Shown one piece after another: positions 29,540 to 39,651 of a stretch of 64,000 nt of DNA. Origin of the DNA: Pontibacter pamirensis (GTDB lineage Bacteria; Bacteroidota; Bacteroidia; Cytophagales; Hymenobacteraceae); the NCBI RefSeq assembly GCF_010015475.1, contig NZ_SSNI01000001.1, positions 248,001-312,000 of the forward strand, in the 5' to 3' direction. Numbering within the stretch: the first letter of the stretch is position 1; the number at the start of each line of letters is the position of its first letter. The notes below the pieces were generated by a model. That model was not told the DNA's origin, made no database searches, and saw nothing but the letters and a program-made list of their open reading frames with translations. Position numbers and translations under genes: made by a program.

Positions 29540-29780
29540 TTATAGTTCAAGCCGCTCAACGTCTCCATCAGAAAGAACCAACAGCAGGAAAATAGTAGCG
29601 ATCAAAATCGAACTTCTGCCACATTGCCACACGTTACCTAGTATGGCATAGCTTATTATGCTGCTGGTTTAAGCATATTGAAAGCTATATGCTTTAGCGG
29701 TAAATTTGGCAGAAAAGCTATACAACTGTTATTCTGGTACTGTTTTAGTACAAGACACCAAGAATGTCGGAAAAACAGCT

Positions 29781-29788
29781 TATTTTTG
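29781..29788 (+). promoter_or_regulatory. -7 box before secA
   Basis: TATTTTTG lies 44 bases before the secA start; the -33 position is not clear. The rest of the 293-base gap after the GNAT gene holds nothing I can identify. Confidence 0.5.
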
Positions 29789-29832
29789 ACGACATTACGA
29801 ACAGAAGATTTAAATAAAGAAGATACATACAC

Positions 29833-32800
29833 ATGTTTGATTTTTTCGGTAAAACCGTTGCGAAACTATTCGGAACCAAATCCGACAGGGATATTAAAGA
29901 GGTTGTACCTTACGTATCTAAAATAAACGATGAATACCTTAAGCTTGCGGATATCACCGATGACCAGCTTCGCCAGAGAACGGAGGAGATCAAGGGCATT
30001 ATTGACGAGCGGCTGAAGCCCACAGACGATAAGATTGCTGCGCTACACAAGCGTATTGTCGATGAGCCGGAACTGAACATTGTCCAGAAAGAGAATATCT
30101 TCGCTGAGATTGATGAGCTGGAGAAGTCGCGTAACAAAGAGCTGGAGGTGGTGCTATTGGAAGTGCTGCCTGCTGGTTTTGCTGTTGTGAAGGAAACAGC
30201 CCGACGCTGGAAAGAAAACGGCCAGATGGTAGTATCTGCTACCGACCTGGACCGTACGCTGGCTGCCCGCAAGCCGAATGTGCAGATTGACGGCGACAAG
30301 GCTATCTGGGCAAACAGATGGTTAGCCGCAGGCAGTGAGGTGACCTGGGACATGCTGCACTATGATGTACAGCTGATAGGTGGCGTGGTGCTGCACCAGG
30401 GTAAGATTGCGGAGATGGCGACGGGTGAGGGTAAAACCTTAGTGGCCACTTTGCCTGCTTATCTGAATGCACTGGCGAAACGTGGTGTGCACGTGGTAAC
30501 GGTAAACGACTACCTGGCTAAGCGTGACTCTGAATGGATGGCGCCTTTGTTTGAGTTTCATGGCATCTCCATCGACTGCATCGACAAGCACCAGCCAAAC
30601 TCAGAAGCCCGGCGCAATGCCTACAAGGCTGACATCACCTACGGTACCAACAACGAATTCGGCTTCGACTACCTGCGCGACAATATGTCCAGGGAGCCGC
30701 AGGACCTTGTACAACGCAAGCACCATTATGCTATGATTGATGAGGTGGACTCCGTGTTAATTGACGATGCGCGTACTCCTTTGATTATATCCGGTCCGGT
30801 GCCTCGTGGCGATGAGCACGAGTTTTACCAACTGAAGCCACGCATTGCTATGCTGGTAGAGGCGCAGCGTAAAATTGTGAACAATTACCTGACAGAGGCA
30901 AAACGCTTAATTAAGGAAGGAAAAACAGAGGACGGCGGTCTTTCCCTGTTCCGTGCGTACCGTGGTCTGCCAAAGAGCAAGCCGCTGATTAAGTACTTGA
31001 GCGAAACAGGTAACCGTGCCGTGCTACAGAAGACAGAGAACTTTTACCTGCAGGATAACTCACGTCAGATGCCAGAAGCAGATGAGCCGCTGTACTTCAC
31101 TATTGACGAAAAGCACAACCAGATTGAACTGACGGAGAAAGGTATTGACCTGATAACCGGACAAGGCGAAGATCCTCACTTGTTTATTCTGCCGGACATC
31201 GGTACAGAAATCGCGAACATCGAGAACGACAAATCGCTCTCTGAAGAAGACCAGCTGCACGCAAAAGAAAAACTGATAGCAGATTATCAGGATAAAACGA
31301 AGCGCGTGCATACGATCAACCAGCTGCTGAAGGCGTACACCCTATTTGAGAAAGACACAGAATATATTGTAACAGCAGACCACAAAGTAAAAATTGTGGA
31401 TGAGCAGACAGGCCGCGTAATGGAAGGCCGACGCTATTCTGACGGCTTGCACCAGGCAATTGAGGCGAAAGAGAACGTGAAGGTAGAAGATGCCACACAA
31501 ACTTACGCAACGGTTACACTGCAGAACTACTTCCGTATGTACCACAAGCTTTGTGGTATGACTGGTACTGCCGAAACAGAAGCAGGCGAGTTCTGGGATA
31601 TATATAAGCTGGATGTGGTGGTTATTCCGACTAACCGTCCGATTCAAAGAAAAGACGAGCACGACAAGGTATTTAAAACTACCCGTGAGAAGTATAATGC
31701 CGTAGCCGACGAGATTGTAGAGTTGACAGAGAAGGGCCGTCCGGTGCTGGTAGGTACAACTTCGGTAGAGATATCGGAGCTCCTGAGCCGCATGCTGACC
31801 ATGCGCAAGATCAGGCACCAGGTACTTAACGCTAAGATGCACCAGAAAGAAGCAGAAATTGTAGCCGAGGCTGGTAAGCCAGGTACGGTAACAATCGCGA
31901 CGAACATGGCTGGTCGCGGTACCGACATTAAGCTGGCACCGGAATCAAAGGCTGCCGGTGGCCTGGCCATTGTAGGTACAGAACGCCACGAGTCCCGCCG
32001 TGTAGACCGTCAGTTGCGTGGTCGTGCCGGCCGCCAGGGAGACCCGGGTTCTTCACAGTTCTTCGTGAGTTTGGAAGACAACCTGATGCGTTTGTTCGGA
32101 TCGGACCGGATTGCCCGCCTGATGGACCGTATGGGTCTGGAAGAAGGCGAGGTGATTCAGCACTCCATGATCACGAACTCGATTGAGCGTGCGCAGAAGA
32201 AAGTGGAGGAAAACAACTTCGGGCAGCGTAAGCGCCTGCTGGAGTACGATGACGTGATGAACGCACAGCGTGAAGTGGTGTACAAGCGCCGCCGCAACGC
32301 TCTGTACGGCGAGCGCCTGGAGCTGGATATCTGGAACATGATCTACGATATCAGCGAAGACGTGGTGGTGAGCTACAAGAACATCAACGACTACGAAAAC
32401 TTCCAGCTGCACAACATCCGTGTGTTTGGTATAGATACCCATATAACAGAAGATGATTTCAAATCAACGCCGGCCAACCAACTGGCAGAGCGCCTTTATA
32501 ACGAGGCACTGAATCATTATCTGGAGAAGAATAAGAAAACAGGTGAGCAGGCCTATCCAATTATCTCCGACATCCATCAGAACCGTGGGCCGATGATTGA
32601 GAATGTAGCGGTGCCGTTTACAGATGGTAAGCGCCAGCTGGCTGCCGTAGCCAACCTGACCAAAGCGTACGAGTCGCATGGTATGGAGCTGATCCGAGCC
32701 ATGGAGAAAATTATCACGCTGGGCACCATCGACCAGGCCTGGACAGAGCACCTGCGCCAGATGGATGACCTGAAGCAAAGTGTGCAGAACGCGGTGTACG

Positions 32801-33213
32801 AACAAAAAGACCCGCTGTTGATTTACAAGTTCGAGTCGTTTGAGCTGTTTAAGCGCATGATCGGAAAAGTGAATGAGCAGACGATCCAGTTCCTGTTCCA
32901 TGCCTATATTCCGGTGCAGGCACCGCAGCAGGTGCAGCAGCCTATAAGGCCACCAATGGCACCTAAGCCACCGGTGCTGCAGGAGCAGAAGCAGGAAGTG
33001 CATTCATCGCTGGAGGATCAGCAAGGCCGCACAACGGCCCCGCCAGCTCCGGAACCAGAAAGGATTATGCCTGCGCACTCACAGAAGGTAGCAGGTCGTA
33101 ACGACCGTGTAAGCGTGCAGTACAGCGATGGCCGTGTGCTGAAAGATGTGAAGTTCAAGAACGTGGAGGAAGACCTGCTGAACAACCGCTGCATGCTGAT
33201 TGACGAAAAATAG
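29833..33213 (+). CDS. secA: Preprotein translocase ATPase SecA, long form
   Basis: 1126 residues, about 220 more than E. coli SecA, in keeping with the extended SecA of this phylum. Walker A is ATGEGKT at residues 196-202; the DEAD-like box is [18 protein letters not shown]; later blocks are [33 protein letters not shown] and [20 protein letters not shown]. The tail is odd: after a Pro/Gln-rich linker it reads [18 protein letters not shown] and ends without the zinc motif CPCGSGKKYKxCHG found in many SecA. It powers export through the SecY at 12.1 kb. Confidence 0.97.
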   Translation: MFDFFGKTVAKLFGTKSDRDIKEVVPYVSKINDEYLKLADITDDQLRQRTEEIKGIIDERLKPTDDKIAALHKRIVDEPELNIVQKENIFAEIDELEKSRNKELEVVLLEVLPAGFAVVKETARRWKENGQMVVSATDLDRTLAARKPNVQIDGDKAIWANRWLAAGSEVTWDMLHYDVQLIGGVVLHQGKIAEMATGEGKTLVATLPAYLNALAKRGVHVVTVNDYLAKRDSEWMAPLFEFHGISIDCIDKHQPNSEARRNAYKADITYGTNNEFGFDYLRDNMSREPQDLVQRKHHYAMIDEVDSVLIDDARTPLIISGPVPRGDEHEFYQLKPRIAMLVEAQRKIVNNYLTEAKRLIKEGKTEDGGLSLFRAYRGLPKSKPLIKYLSETGNRAVLQKTENFYLQDNSRQMPEADEPLYFTIDEKHNQIELTEKGIDLITGQGEDPHLFILPDIGTEIANIENDKSLSEEDQLHAKEKLIADYQDKTKRVHTINQLLKAYTLFEKDTEYIVTADHKVKIVDEQTGRVMEGRRYSDGLHQAIEAKENVKVEDATQTYATVTLQNYFRMYHKLCGMTGTAETEAGEFWDIYKLDVVVIPTNRPIQRKDEHDKVFKTTREKYNAVADEIVELTEKGRPVLVGTTSVEISELLSRMLTMRKIRHQVLNAKMHQKEAEIVAEAGKPGTVTIATNMAGRGTDIKLAPESKAAGGLAIVGTERHESRRVDRQLRGRAGRQGDPGSSQFFVSLEDNLMRLFGSDRIARLMDRMGLEEGEVIQHSMITNSIERAQKKVEENNFGQRKRLLEYDDVMNAQREVVYKRRRNALYGERLELDIWNMIYDISEDVVVSYKNINDYENFQLHNIRVFGIDTHITEDDFKSTPANQLAERLYNEALNHYLEKNKKTGEQAYPIISDIHQNRGPMIENVAVPFTDGKRQLAAVANLTKAYESHGMELIRAMEKIITLGTIDQAWTEHLRQMDDLKQSVQNAVYEQKDPLLIYKFESFELFKRMIGKVNEQTIQFLFHAYIPVQAPQQVQQPIRPPMAPKPPVLQEQKQEVHSSLEDQQGRTTAPPAPEPERIMPAHSQKVAGRNDRVSVQYSDGRVLKDVKFKNVEEDLLNNRCMLIDEK

Positions 33214-33274
33214 GGTGAATCATTGTCTTGAATTAAGATAGAGAAACGCCTAATACAAGAATACACACAAAAAA

Positions 33275-33323
33275 GAAAAGGATATAAGGGAAGGAATTCT
33301 TCCACTTATGTCCTTTCTCTTTT
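33275..33323 (+). terminator. Terminator after secA
   Basis: A long interrupted hairpin: 33277-33282 with 33111 + 200 (33311-33316), 33284-33288 with 33305-33309, and 33289-33293 with 33299-33303 around a five-base loop, followed by a CTCTTTT tract. Confidence 0.8.
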
Positions 33324-33333
33324 AGCTTATTTT

Positions 33334-34005
33334 ATGGAAGCAGACGAACTGGCTACTTATATCGATCATACCCAGCTGCGCCCTGAGGCAACTGCCAACC
33401 AGGTGGTGCAGCTCTGTAATGAGGCTCGCAACTACGGCTTCGCCGCTGTTTGTGTGGCTCCATGCTATGTAGCCCTGGCCAAAGAAAGCCTTGGCCCCGG
33501 CGCGCTGGTGAAGGTGGCGACAGTAATTGGTTTTCCGCTGGGCTACCACCACGAAAAAGTAAAGCTGCTGGAGACGCACCAGGCAATAGAAGACGGCGCT
33601 ACTGAAATTGATGTAGTGATGAATATCTCTGCCTTCAAATCAGGAAAGTATGCAGCCGTGGAAAAAGAGCTAGGTGAACTGGCGCAGTTTTGCCACCTGA
33701 AGAAAGCGGAGCTGAAAGTAATCATCGAAACAGCCCTGCTATCTCCGGAGGAAATTGAGAAAGCCTGTGAGATTTGCGTTGCTGCAGAAGCGGATTACGT
33801 AAAAACCTCTACGGGCTTTGCCTCGCGCGGTGCGTCTTTGGAAGATGTGAAACTGATGCGCCGCGTACTGCCGAATCAGGTAAAGATTAAAGCATCAGGA
33901 GGCATTAAAACATTTGCCGATGCCGAAGCGTTTATCAAGGCTGGCGCCGACAGGTTAGGCTGTTCTGCCAGCGTTAAAATAGTTACCCATGAACAGAACA
34001 ATTAG
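33334..34005 (+). CDS. deoC: Deoxyribose-phosphate aldolase
   Basis: 223 residues: IDHTQLRPEATANQVVQLCN, CVAPCYVALAKESL, VATVIGFPLGYHHEKVK, EIDVVMNISAFKSGKY, the Schiff-base Lys in KTSTGFASRGASLEDV and KASGGIKTFADAEAFIKAGA. It splits deoxyribose 5-phosphate into glyceraldehyde 3-phosphate and acetaldehyde. Its last 17 bases overlap the start of the next gene in another frame. Confidence 0.97.
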   Translation: MEADELATYIDHTQLRPEATANQVVQLCNEARNYGFAAVCVAPCYVALAKESLGPGALVKVATVIGFPLGYHHEKVKLLETHQAIEDGATEIDVVMNISAFKSGKYAAVEKELGELAQFCHLKKAELKVIIETALLSPEEIEKACEICVAAEADYVKTSTGFASRGASLEDVKLMRRVLPNQVKIKASGGIKTFADAEAFIKAGADRLGCSASVKIVTHEQNN

Positions 34006-34501
34006 CCTTTTCCTTTTGCTGGCCTTCGTAATCAGCGCTGCCTGTTCCTCCCCATCGGCCAGGGCCAAGGGAGATACGGGCAGGGAAACTACAAGAGTGA
34101 AAGTAGCAGAAGACCTGAGCCAGTACCGGCCCAGGTACCCGGTGGACGATGCAGCTGCGCCTGTGGCACGTATAGAGCCCACCAACCACGTAAATCAGAA
34201 AGTGGCTGTGCTGATGGATACGGTGGCAAGTGTGAACAAAAACATCAAGTATGCACAAGGCTATCGTATTTTAGCTTACAATGGCTCCGAGCGCCAGACC
34301 GTCATGAACCTGCGGAAATCTATTATTGCACGGGTGCCGGAAGAGAAAGATTACCTGACCTACCAGCAGCCTAATTTCCGCCTGAAGGTAGGAGACTTCT
34401 TTAGCCGTGTAGAAGCGCAACAAGTCCTTAACCAGCTATCTGATCTTATTCCGAACGCACAGATAGTGCAGGAACAGATTAATATTAACAAGTCATATTG
34501 A
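33989..34501 (+). CDS. SPOR-domain lipoprotein
   Basis: 170 residues. The signal peptide ends in the lipobox ISAAC with Cys19. After a variable linker, residues about 88-168 resemble a SPOR domain (YAQGYRILAYNGSERQTVMN, then NFRLKVGDFFSRVEAQQVLN), which binds denuded peptidoglycan at division sites. The gene starts inside the end of deoC, so translation is coupled. Exact function unknown. Confidence 0.75.
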   Translation: MNRTISLFLLLAFVISAACSSPSARAKGDTGRETTRVKVAEDLSQYRPRYPVDDAAAPVARIEPTNHVNQKVAVLMDTVASVNKNIKYAQGYRILAYNGSERQTVMNLRKSIIARVPEEKDYLTYQQPNFRLKVGDFFSRVEAQQVLNQLSDLIPNAQIVQEQININKSY

Positions 34502-34545
34502 GAAATCAGACGATAGACGTTGAACAAAAGACAATGGACTTTATT

Positions 34546-34583
34546 AAAAGCGTTGCGGCCTGATATAGTCGCAGCGCTTTTTT
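34546..34583 (+). terminator. Terminator after the SPOR gene
   Basis: A 12-bp stem (34546-34557 with 34570-34581, one G-T pair) with a 12-base loop and a following T tract that merges into a -7 box. Confidence 0.85.
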
Positions 34584-34590
34584 ATTTTTG
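34583..34590 (+). promoter_or_regulatory. -7 box of the M20 peptidase gene, fused to terminator
   Basis: TATTTTTG starts on the last T of the terminator tract, 37 bases before the gene. No TTG was found at the expected distance. Confidence 0.4.
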
Positions 34591-34626
34591 ATACCACAGC
34601 ATATACCCGTATCAGCATATTAATTT

Positions 34627-35814
34627 ATGAGCACTGTAGATAAAGTAAAAGAACTGGCACAAACCTATGCCCCCGACACCGTGCAGGTGCGCCGACACAT
34701 ACATGCCAATCCTGAGCTGTCGTTTGAAGAGCACAACACCGCTGCTTATGTAAAGCGGGTACTGGAGAGTTATGGACTAAATCCCACTTCAATGGCTGAA
34801 ACAGGTTTGGTAGCGCTGATCGAAGGAAAGAACCCGGAGAAAAGAACCATTGCCCTGCGCGCAGATTTAGATGCCCTGCCTATCGTAGAGGCAAATGAGG
34901 TAGCTTATAAATCTAAAAACGAAGGAGTGATGCATGCCTGTGGACATGATGTGCACACGGCCTCACTTCTGGGCGCGGCCCGTATCCTGCAGGAACTGCG
35001 GGAGGAGTATGAAGGCACTGTAAAGCTTATTTTCCAGCCGGGCGAGGAAAAGTTTCCAGGCGGAGCCTCCATCATGATCAAAGAAGGCGTGCTGCAGAAC
35101 CCGGATCCTGAAAAGATAATAGGCCAGCACGTGTTCCCGATGCTGCCGGCCGGCAAAGTAGGCTTCCGCTCCGGCATGTATATGGCGAGTGCCGACGAAA
35201 TTTATATTACAGTGAAAGGCAAAGGCGGCCACGCGGCCATGCCGGAGCAGAACGTGGATACCGTACTGATAGCCTCGCACCTTATTGTGGCGCTGCAGCA
35301 GATTGTGAGCCGCCATGCCAGCCCGAAAGTCCCTACGGTGCTTTCCTTTGGTAAAGTAGAGGCAAAGGGAGCAACCAACGTTATCCCGGATGAGGTGAAA
35401 ATAGAAGGCACCTTCCGGACGATGAATGAGGTATGGCGGAAAGAGGCGCACAAGCGCATTAAGAAACTGGCCGAAGGCCTCTGCGAGAGCATGGGCGGCA
35501 GTTGCGTCATCGACATCAAGAACGGATACCCTTTCCTGCAGAACGACCCTGAGCTAACGGAGAGAGCCCGCGCCGCCGCCGAATCATACCTGGGCGCAGA
35601 CAATGTGGTAGATTTAGATTTATGGATGGGAGCAGAGGACTTTGCCTACTATTCCCAGGAAGTGCCTGCCTGCTTCTACCGCCTCGGCACCCGCAACGAT
35701 GCACGCGGTATTGTGTCAGGGGTGCATACCCCTACTTTCGACATAGATGAGGCTGCCCTCGAAACAAGTATCGGGCTGATGGCCTATGTGGCACTGCAGG
35801 AGTTAAAGGCTTAA
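34627..35814 (+). CDS. M20 family amidohydrolase (HipO-like)
   Basis: 395 residues, with a catalytic domain and inserted dimerisation domain. VRRHIHANPELSFEEHNTAA, IALRADLDALPIVEANEV and the metal ligands in MHACGHDVHTASLLGAARIL, LIFQPGEEKFPGGASIMI and MGAEDFAYYSQEVPACFY define the M20D group. Members cleave N-acyl amino acids, hippurate or indole-acetyl conjugates. No signal peptide is seen, so it is cytoplasmic. The substrate is not clear. Confidence 0.93.
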   Translation: MSTVDKVKELAQTYAPDTVQVRRHIHANPELSFEEHNTAAYVKRVLESYGLNPTSMAETGLVALIEGKNPEKRTIALRADLDALPIVEANEVAYKSKNEGVMHACGHDVHTASLLGAARILQELREEYEGTVKLIFQPGEEKFPGGASIMIKEGVLQNPDPEKIIGQHVFPMLPAGKVGFRSGMYMASADEIYITVKGKGGHAAMPEQNVDTVLIASHLIVALQQIVSRHASPKVPTVLSFGKVEAKGATNVIPDEVKIEGTFRTMNEVWRKEAHKRIKKLAEGLCESMGGSCVIDIKNGYPFLQNDPELTERARAAAESYLGADNVVDLDLWMGAEDFAYYSQEVPACFYRLGTRNDARGIVSGVHTPTFDIDEAALETSIGLMAYVALQELKA

Positions 35815-35818
35815 AGAC

Positions 35819-36439
35819 ATGGCCATGGAGGACGCTGAAAACTTAAGTTTTAATTTATCAGCAGGTATGTTCGACAGAAAGCGGACACTCCGGCTTGCTC
35901 CTGACTATTTTGAGTATGAGGTCAATTATTTCAATCCAGGACAGTTAACCAGAATTTATAGGGAGGATATCCTAGACATCAAGTTCAACATGAACTGGAT
36001 AATCTGGTACCGGTTTTTTGTAGGCTGCGATTTCAGGATAGATGTTAAAACGAGTGAAAAAAGCATCTTTCAAATTAAATTCGTCAGCTACTTCGAAAAG
36101 AACAATGCCTACATAAGGGCCTATAACAGCATCGTCAACTGGATGTGGGAGCACTACCTCCGCGGCATTATCGACACGTACCTTCAGGAGTTTTATCAGA
36201 CGCATGAGCTTCAGATAAGGCAGGTGCGAATGACAGACGAAGGCGTTTATTTCATAAACCAGGACCATCTGGCTTATTGGGAGGAAGTGGGAGTAAAGGA
36301 GTATGAGGATTATTTTGCTATCTTCAATCAAAGTTATCCGGAGCTGAATGAAAGGATTTTGTTTAATGAATGGGAAAGTGAGATTCTGCTTGGTATGATT
36401 GAAGCCCTGAAGGAAAAGCACTATAACGAAAATAAATGA
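35819..36439 (+). CDS. Hypothetical protein
   Basis: 206 residues, rich in Tyr, Phe, Trp and charged residues; ATG at 35819 or 35825 could be the start. The first 110 residues alternate beta-like segments (TLRLAPDYFEYEVNYF, RIYREDILDIKFNMNWI) in a way that recalls a PH-like fold, but this is only an impression. The rest is helical. No signal peptide. Its last codons overlap the next start (ATGA), so it is coupled to the barrel protein. No family recognised. Confidence 0.7.
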   Translation: MAMEDAENLSFNLSAGMFDRKRTLRLAPDYFEYEVNYFNPGQLTRIYREDILDIKFNMNWIIWYRFFVGCDFRIDVKTSEKSIFQIKFVSYFEKNNAYIRAYNSIVNWMWEHYLRGIIDTYLQEFYQTHELQIRQVRMTDEGVYFINQDHLAYWEEVGVKEYEDYFAIFNQSYPELNERILFNEWESEILLGMIEALKEKHYNENK

Positions 36440-37233
36440 AGAAACTTTACCCATTCCTGCTGCTGGTTTTGCTTCCGCTCTTTACCCAGGCTCAGGACAA
36501 AGTATCGGCTCCTGCCGCTATCTGGCCTGAACTGCAGGTAAATTATGGTGTTGGCGAAGAAGGCCTGCTGTTCTTCCGGAACCAGTACCGCATCAATACT
36601 GATTCCCGCTACAACGACCTTCAGGAGACGGGACCACTAAGCATTTTTGAGCGGGTAGAACTGGCGCTAGGGTATGAGCACACCTTTACTGACCATTGGC
36701 GGGGCGGGCTTATGCTACGTTATGCCGCCGAAGATTTTCCTCAAACTACCTTCGGTGCCTTATTCCTGCGCCATAACGGAAGCATCAAGAGCCTGTACTT
36801 TAATAAGCAGGTGATGGCGGAATATGTGAAACAGGAAAACCTGGGTGCCTCTGTCCGTTTTCGCTTGACTGGTGAATTGGGAAAGCGTTTTCCATTCAGA
36901 AGTAAATTTATTACCCCAAGCATTTCCTATGAAGCCCTGCTACTGTCGGGTATAGGAAGAGATGAAAACATAGAAGCTCAAGAGCGAGGCATTGACCGTA
37001 CACGTTTGCGTGCTAATGTAACTTACGAGCTAACAAATAAGCTGCGCCTTACGCCATACTTCATGCGGCAGACGAACTATTACTATGCTTTAGTGTCACC
37101 GGTTTATGATGAGGAAGAGCAATTAATAGAAGAAGGCTATACCACAAAGCGCAACCGGATATCTCCGGTTGTGGGGCTGGAACTAAAGTACACCATCAAC
37201 AAAACCACGAAGACTGCCAGTATTACTTACTGA
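36436..37233 (+). CDS. DUF2490-type outer membrane protein
   Basis: 265 residues with a signal peptide of about 19 residues (MKKLYPFLLLVLLPLFTQAQ). The rest alternates polar and hydrophobic residues as in beta-barrels: IWPELQVNYGVGEEGLLFFR, ELALGYEHTFTDHWRGGLML and RLRANVTYELTNKLRLTPYF, with an aromatic C-terminus ending in Tyr. This fits the DUF2490 family of unknown function. It is translationally coupled to the gene before it. Confidence 0.75.
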   Translation: MKKLYPFLLLVLLPLFTQAQDKVSAPAAIWPELQVNYGVGEEGLLFFRNQYRINTDSRYNDLQETGPLSIFERVELALGYEHTFTDHWRGGLMLRYAAEDFPQTTFGALFLRHNGSIKSLYFNKQVMAEYVKQENLGASVRFRLTGELGKRFPFRSKFITPSISYEALLLSGIGRDENIEAQERGIDRTRLRANVTYELTNKLRLTPYFMRQTNYYYALVSPVYDEEEQLIEEGYTTKRNRISPVVGLELKYTINKTTKTASITY

Positions 37234-37323
37234 TAGTAGGTTAACTGCTAATTAGTCAGTTACTTAGCTTATTTTACTCTTTTAAAATGACATTTTTACA
37301 TGATTTAGAAGGATAATATGGCT

Positions 37324-37343
37324 GGTATAGTTTTTACTATACC
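37324..37343. promoter_or_regulatory. Perfect 8-bp inverted repeat upstream of hsp20
   Basis: GGTATAGT at 37324-37331, four T, then ACTATACC at 37336-37343. It lies 40 bases before the hsp20 start and could be an operator for a heat-shock regulator or a small leader hairpin. No TAnnTTTG box is obvious in this gap. Confidence 0.45.
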
Positions 37344-37370
37344 ATAATTGTAACCATGTTAAACTAAAAA

Positions 37371-37376
37371 AGGAGG
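37371..37376 (+). promoter_or_regulatory. Unusual strong Shine-Dalgarno sequence before hsp20
   Basis: AGGAGG stands 6 bases before the ATG, in an A-rich context. Only one other gene in the window (rplF) has such a site. Confidence 0.7.
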
Positions 37377-37382
37377 TATAAA

Positions 37383-37913
37383 ATGGCACTGAGCAGATAC
37401 AATGGCATGCAGGAAGGTATGCCGAATTCGTTTAGTTCGATGTTAGACAGATTCTTTAATGAGTCTGTAAACACAAGAAATTTTTCTGACTTTACACCAC
37501 ATGTAGATGCCTGCGAAACAGAGAAAGGTTTTGAACTGGAGCTGGCATTACCAGGTGTGAAAGCGGAGGATATCAGTATTGATTTTCAGGAAGGTAAACT
37601 AACGATTACAGGTGAGCGAAAACTGGAGAAAAAGGAAGATGGCCGACGCTACCATATGCTGGAAACTCAGTATGGCTCCTTCAGCAGAACCTTTTATCTG
37701 CCTGATAAAGTGAACCCTGATAAGATTACGGCCAATTTCCAGGATGGCGTGTTGCTGGTAAGCGTACCGAAGGATGAGCACAAAACTATGAAGCGACAGA
37801 TTAACATTTCTTCTGATTCCGGTAATAGTAGCAAAATCAAAGAGGTAGAACGAAAAGCCACAGCTACCTCCGATAACGGAAATACAGAGAAAGGAAAGTC
37901 TAAAACGGCTTAA
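37383..37913 (+). CDS. Small heat-shock protein, Hsp20 family
   Basis: 176 residues. The alpha-crystallin domain covers about residues 38-140: PHVDACETEKGFELELALPG, VKAEDISIDFQEGKLTITGE, GSFSRTFYLPDKVNPDKITA and FQDGVLLVSVPKDEHK. The C-terminal extension is Lys/Ser/Thr-rich and has no clear IxI motif. It acts as an ATP-independent holdase. It is a single-gene unit with its own leader, a strong ribosome binding site and a terminator. Confidence 0.93.
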   Translation: MALSRYNGMQEGMPNSFSSMLDRFFNESVNTRNFSDFTPHVDACETEKGFELELALPGVKAEDISIDFQEGKLTITGERKLEKKEDGRRYHMLETQYGSFSRTFYLPDKVNPDKITANFQDGVLLVSVPKDEHKTMKRQINISSDSGNSSKIKEVERKATATSDNGNTEKGKSKTA

Positions 37914-37935
37914 AAATTAAAAGGTTGCTAAAAAG

Positions 37936-37967
37936 AAAAGGAGGCCCAAAAGTTTGGCCTCCTTTTT
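37936..37967 (+). terminator. Terminator after hsp20
   Basis: An 11-bp stem (37936-37946 with 37956-37966) with a nine-base loop and a T tract. Confidence 0.88.
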
Positions 37968-38100
37968 GTTATTTGTAAGATGTAGATAAGATAACTACCA
38001 CATTTGCATATACTACCGTATACTATAGCAACGTTATCAATCTACAATATAGACTAGAGCGAATATAAAAATTATACATATAAAGACTAAAATTAAGTAC

Positions 38101-39597
38101 ATGAAGACAAAGCAGTTTATTCTTGGCGTTGCACTTTCAGCTGTTCTGGGCGGCAGTGTAGCGGTGGGTAGCTACAAGCTGTTAGAAGATGGAAGCATCG
38201 TTTCAATCGAACAGCAGCAGCAGAATCCTATCGTACGCTATACCAGTGATATGCGTAGCAGCAATGCAATTGTGCCGGAAGGCCTTAATTTCATAAAAGC
38301 AGCACAGGTATCTACGCCAGCCGTGGTACACGTGATGACAGAGTATAGCGGCAGAGGAGGAGCTACAGCCCGTGGCAACAGCCCGATGGACCCGTTCCTA
38401 CGCGAGTTCTTTGGTGATGGCTTCGGTGAGCGCGCACCGCGTGGTCCACAAATGGGTTCCGGTTCAGGCGTTATCATTGCCTCAAACGGATACATCGTAA
38501 CAAATAACCACGTGATTGATAAGGCCGATAAAATTGAAGTAGTAATGGATGACAAGCGCCGTCTTACGGCTACACTTGTCGGTACTGACCCTACTACTGA
38601 CATTGCCTTATTGAAGGTTGACGCAGATAAACTCCCAACCGTACGTTACGGCAACTCTGATGATTTGCAGATTGGAGAATGGGTGCTTGCCGTTGGTAAC
38701 CCCATGAACCTGACTTCTACTGTTACAGCTGGTATTGTGAGTGCCAAAGGCCGTAACATCGATATCCTGCGCAGGGGTAACGATATGGCAATTGAGTCTT
38801 TTATACAGACGGATGCTGCCGTGAACCCTGGTAACTCTGGTGGTGCCCTTGTAAACCTGAACGGTGACTTGGTGGGAATCAACACAGCTATTGCCTCACA
38901 AACAGGTTCTTTTGCCGGTTATTCTTTTGCAGTGCCATCTGCCATCGTGAGCAAGGTAGTAGACGACCTGCTGAAGTATGGTGAAGTGCAGCGCGCCTTG
39001 TTAGGTGCCTCTATCCGTGAGATTGATGCCTCCTTCGCGAAAGAGCAGAATCTGAAAACATTGAATGGTGTATACATCAATGATGTAACCGAGAGCAGTG
39101 GTGCCAAAGAAGCTGGTCTGAAAGGTGGAGACGTAATTGTTGCCATCAACGGAGCCAGAGTAGCCAAGTCTTCTGAGTTACTGGAGCAGATTGCCCGTTA
39201 CCGCCCTGGCGATAAAGTAAAGGTAGATTATCTGCGTGCCGGTAAAGAGAGATCTGCCAGCGTAACGCTGAAGAACCTGAACAACAGCACGGAGCTTGTA
39301 AAGCGTAGTAATGCAGAGCCGATTACGTTCGATGGTGCTACATTTGAGCCGGTAAGCAGACAGGAATTAAGCAAACTGGGCATTACGGGTGGTGCTAAAA
39401 TCACAGACGTAAGCGACAGTGAGTTCCGTGATACAGGTATGAAAGACGGGTTCATCATCACTAAAATCGACAGATTCCAGGTGAAAGAGCCAGCTGATGT
39501 GGAGAGACACCTGAAAAACATTGACAGTGGAGTAGTATACATCGAAGGTGTTTACCCTGACGGTCTGAGAGCGTACTACCCAATCGGGAAAGAGTAA
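38101..39597 (+). CDS. degP: DegP/HtrA-type periplasmic serine protease
   Basis: 498 residues. A membrane or signal segment occupies residues 5-23. The trypsin-like domain has the triad His137 (TNNHVID), Asp167 (TTDIALLKV) and Ser246 (NPGNSGGALV), then two PDZ domains (about 285-380 and 395-490). DegP removes or refolds misfolded envelope proteins. It lies directly after hsp20, so two protein quality genes are neighbours, each with its own terminator. Confidence 0.95.
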   Translation: MKTKQFILGVALSAVLGGSVAVGSYKLLEDGSIVSIEQQQQNPIVRYTSDMRSSNAIVPEGLNFIKAAQVSTPAVVHVMTEYSGRGGATARGNSPMDPFLREFFGDGFGERAPRGPQMGSGSGVIIASNGYIVTNNHVIDKADKIEVVMDDKRRLTATLVGTDPTTDIALLKVDADKLPTVRYGNSDDLQIGEWVLAVGNPMNLTSTVTAGIVSAKGRNIDILRRGNDMAIESFIQTDAAVNPGNSGGALVNLNGDLVGINTAIASQTGSFAGYSFAVPSAIVSKVVDDLLKYGEVQRALLGASIREIDASFAKEQNLKTLNGVYINDVTESSGAKEAGLKGGDVIVAINGARVAKSSELLEQIARYRPGDKVKVDYLRAGKERSASVTLKNLNNSTELVKRSNAEPITFDGATFEPVSRQELSKLGITGGAKITDVSDSEFRDTGMKDGFIITKIDRFQVKEPADVERHLKNIDSGVVYIEGVYPDGLRAYYPIGKE

Positions 39598-39621
39598 GTC
39601 CAGTATAACCTAAACCTACAG

Positions 39622-39651
39622 AAAGCTTCTGCACCTTGCAGAAGCTTTTTT
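39622..39651 (+). terminator. Terminator after degP
   Basis: A perfect 12-bp stem (39622-39633 with 39637-39648) with a three-base loop and six T. The right arm contains the -33 TTG of the next promoter. Confidence 0.9.

Noticed and set aside
29678..29926. 82-codon frame overlapping the secA start
   Set aside because: It covers the secA -7 box and start region in another frame with no resemblance to a protein family.
34505..34540. Possible fourth GGAC-type repeat after the SPOR gene
   Set aside because: Only a loose match (ACAAAAGACAATGGACT) with wrong spacing; not enough to count it.
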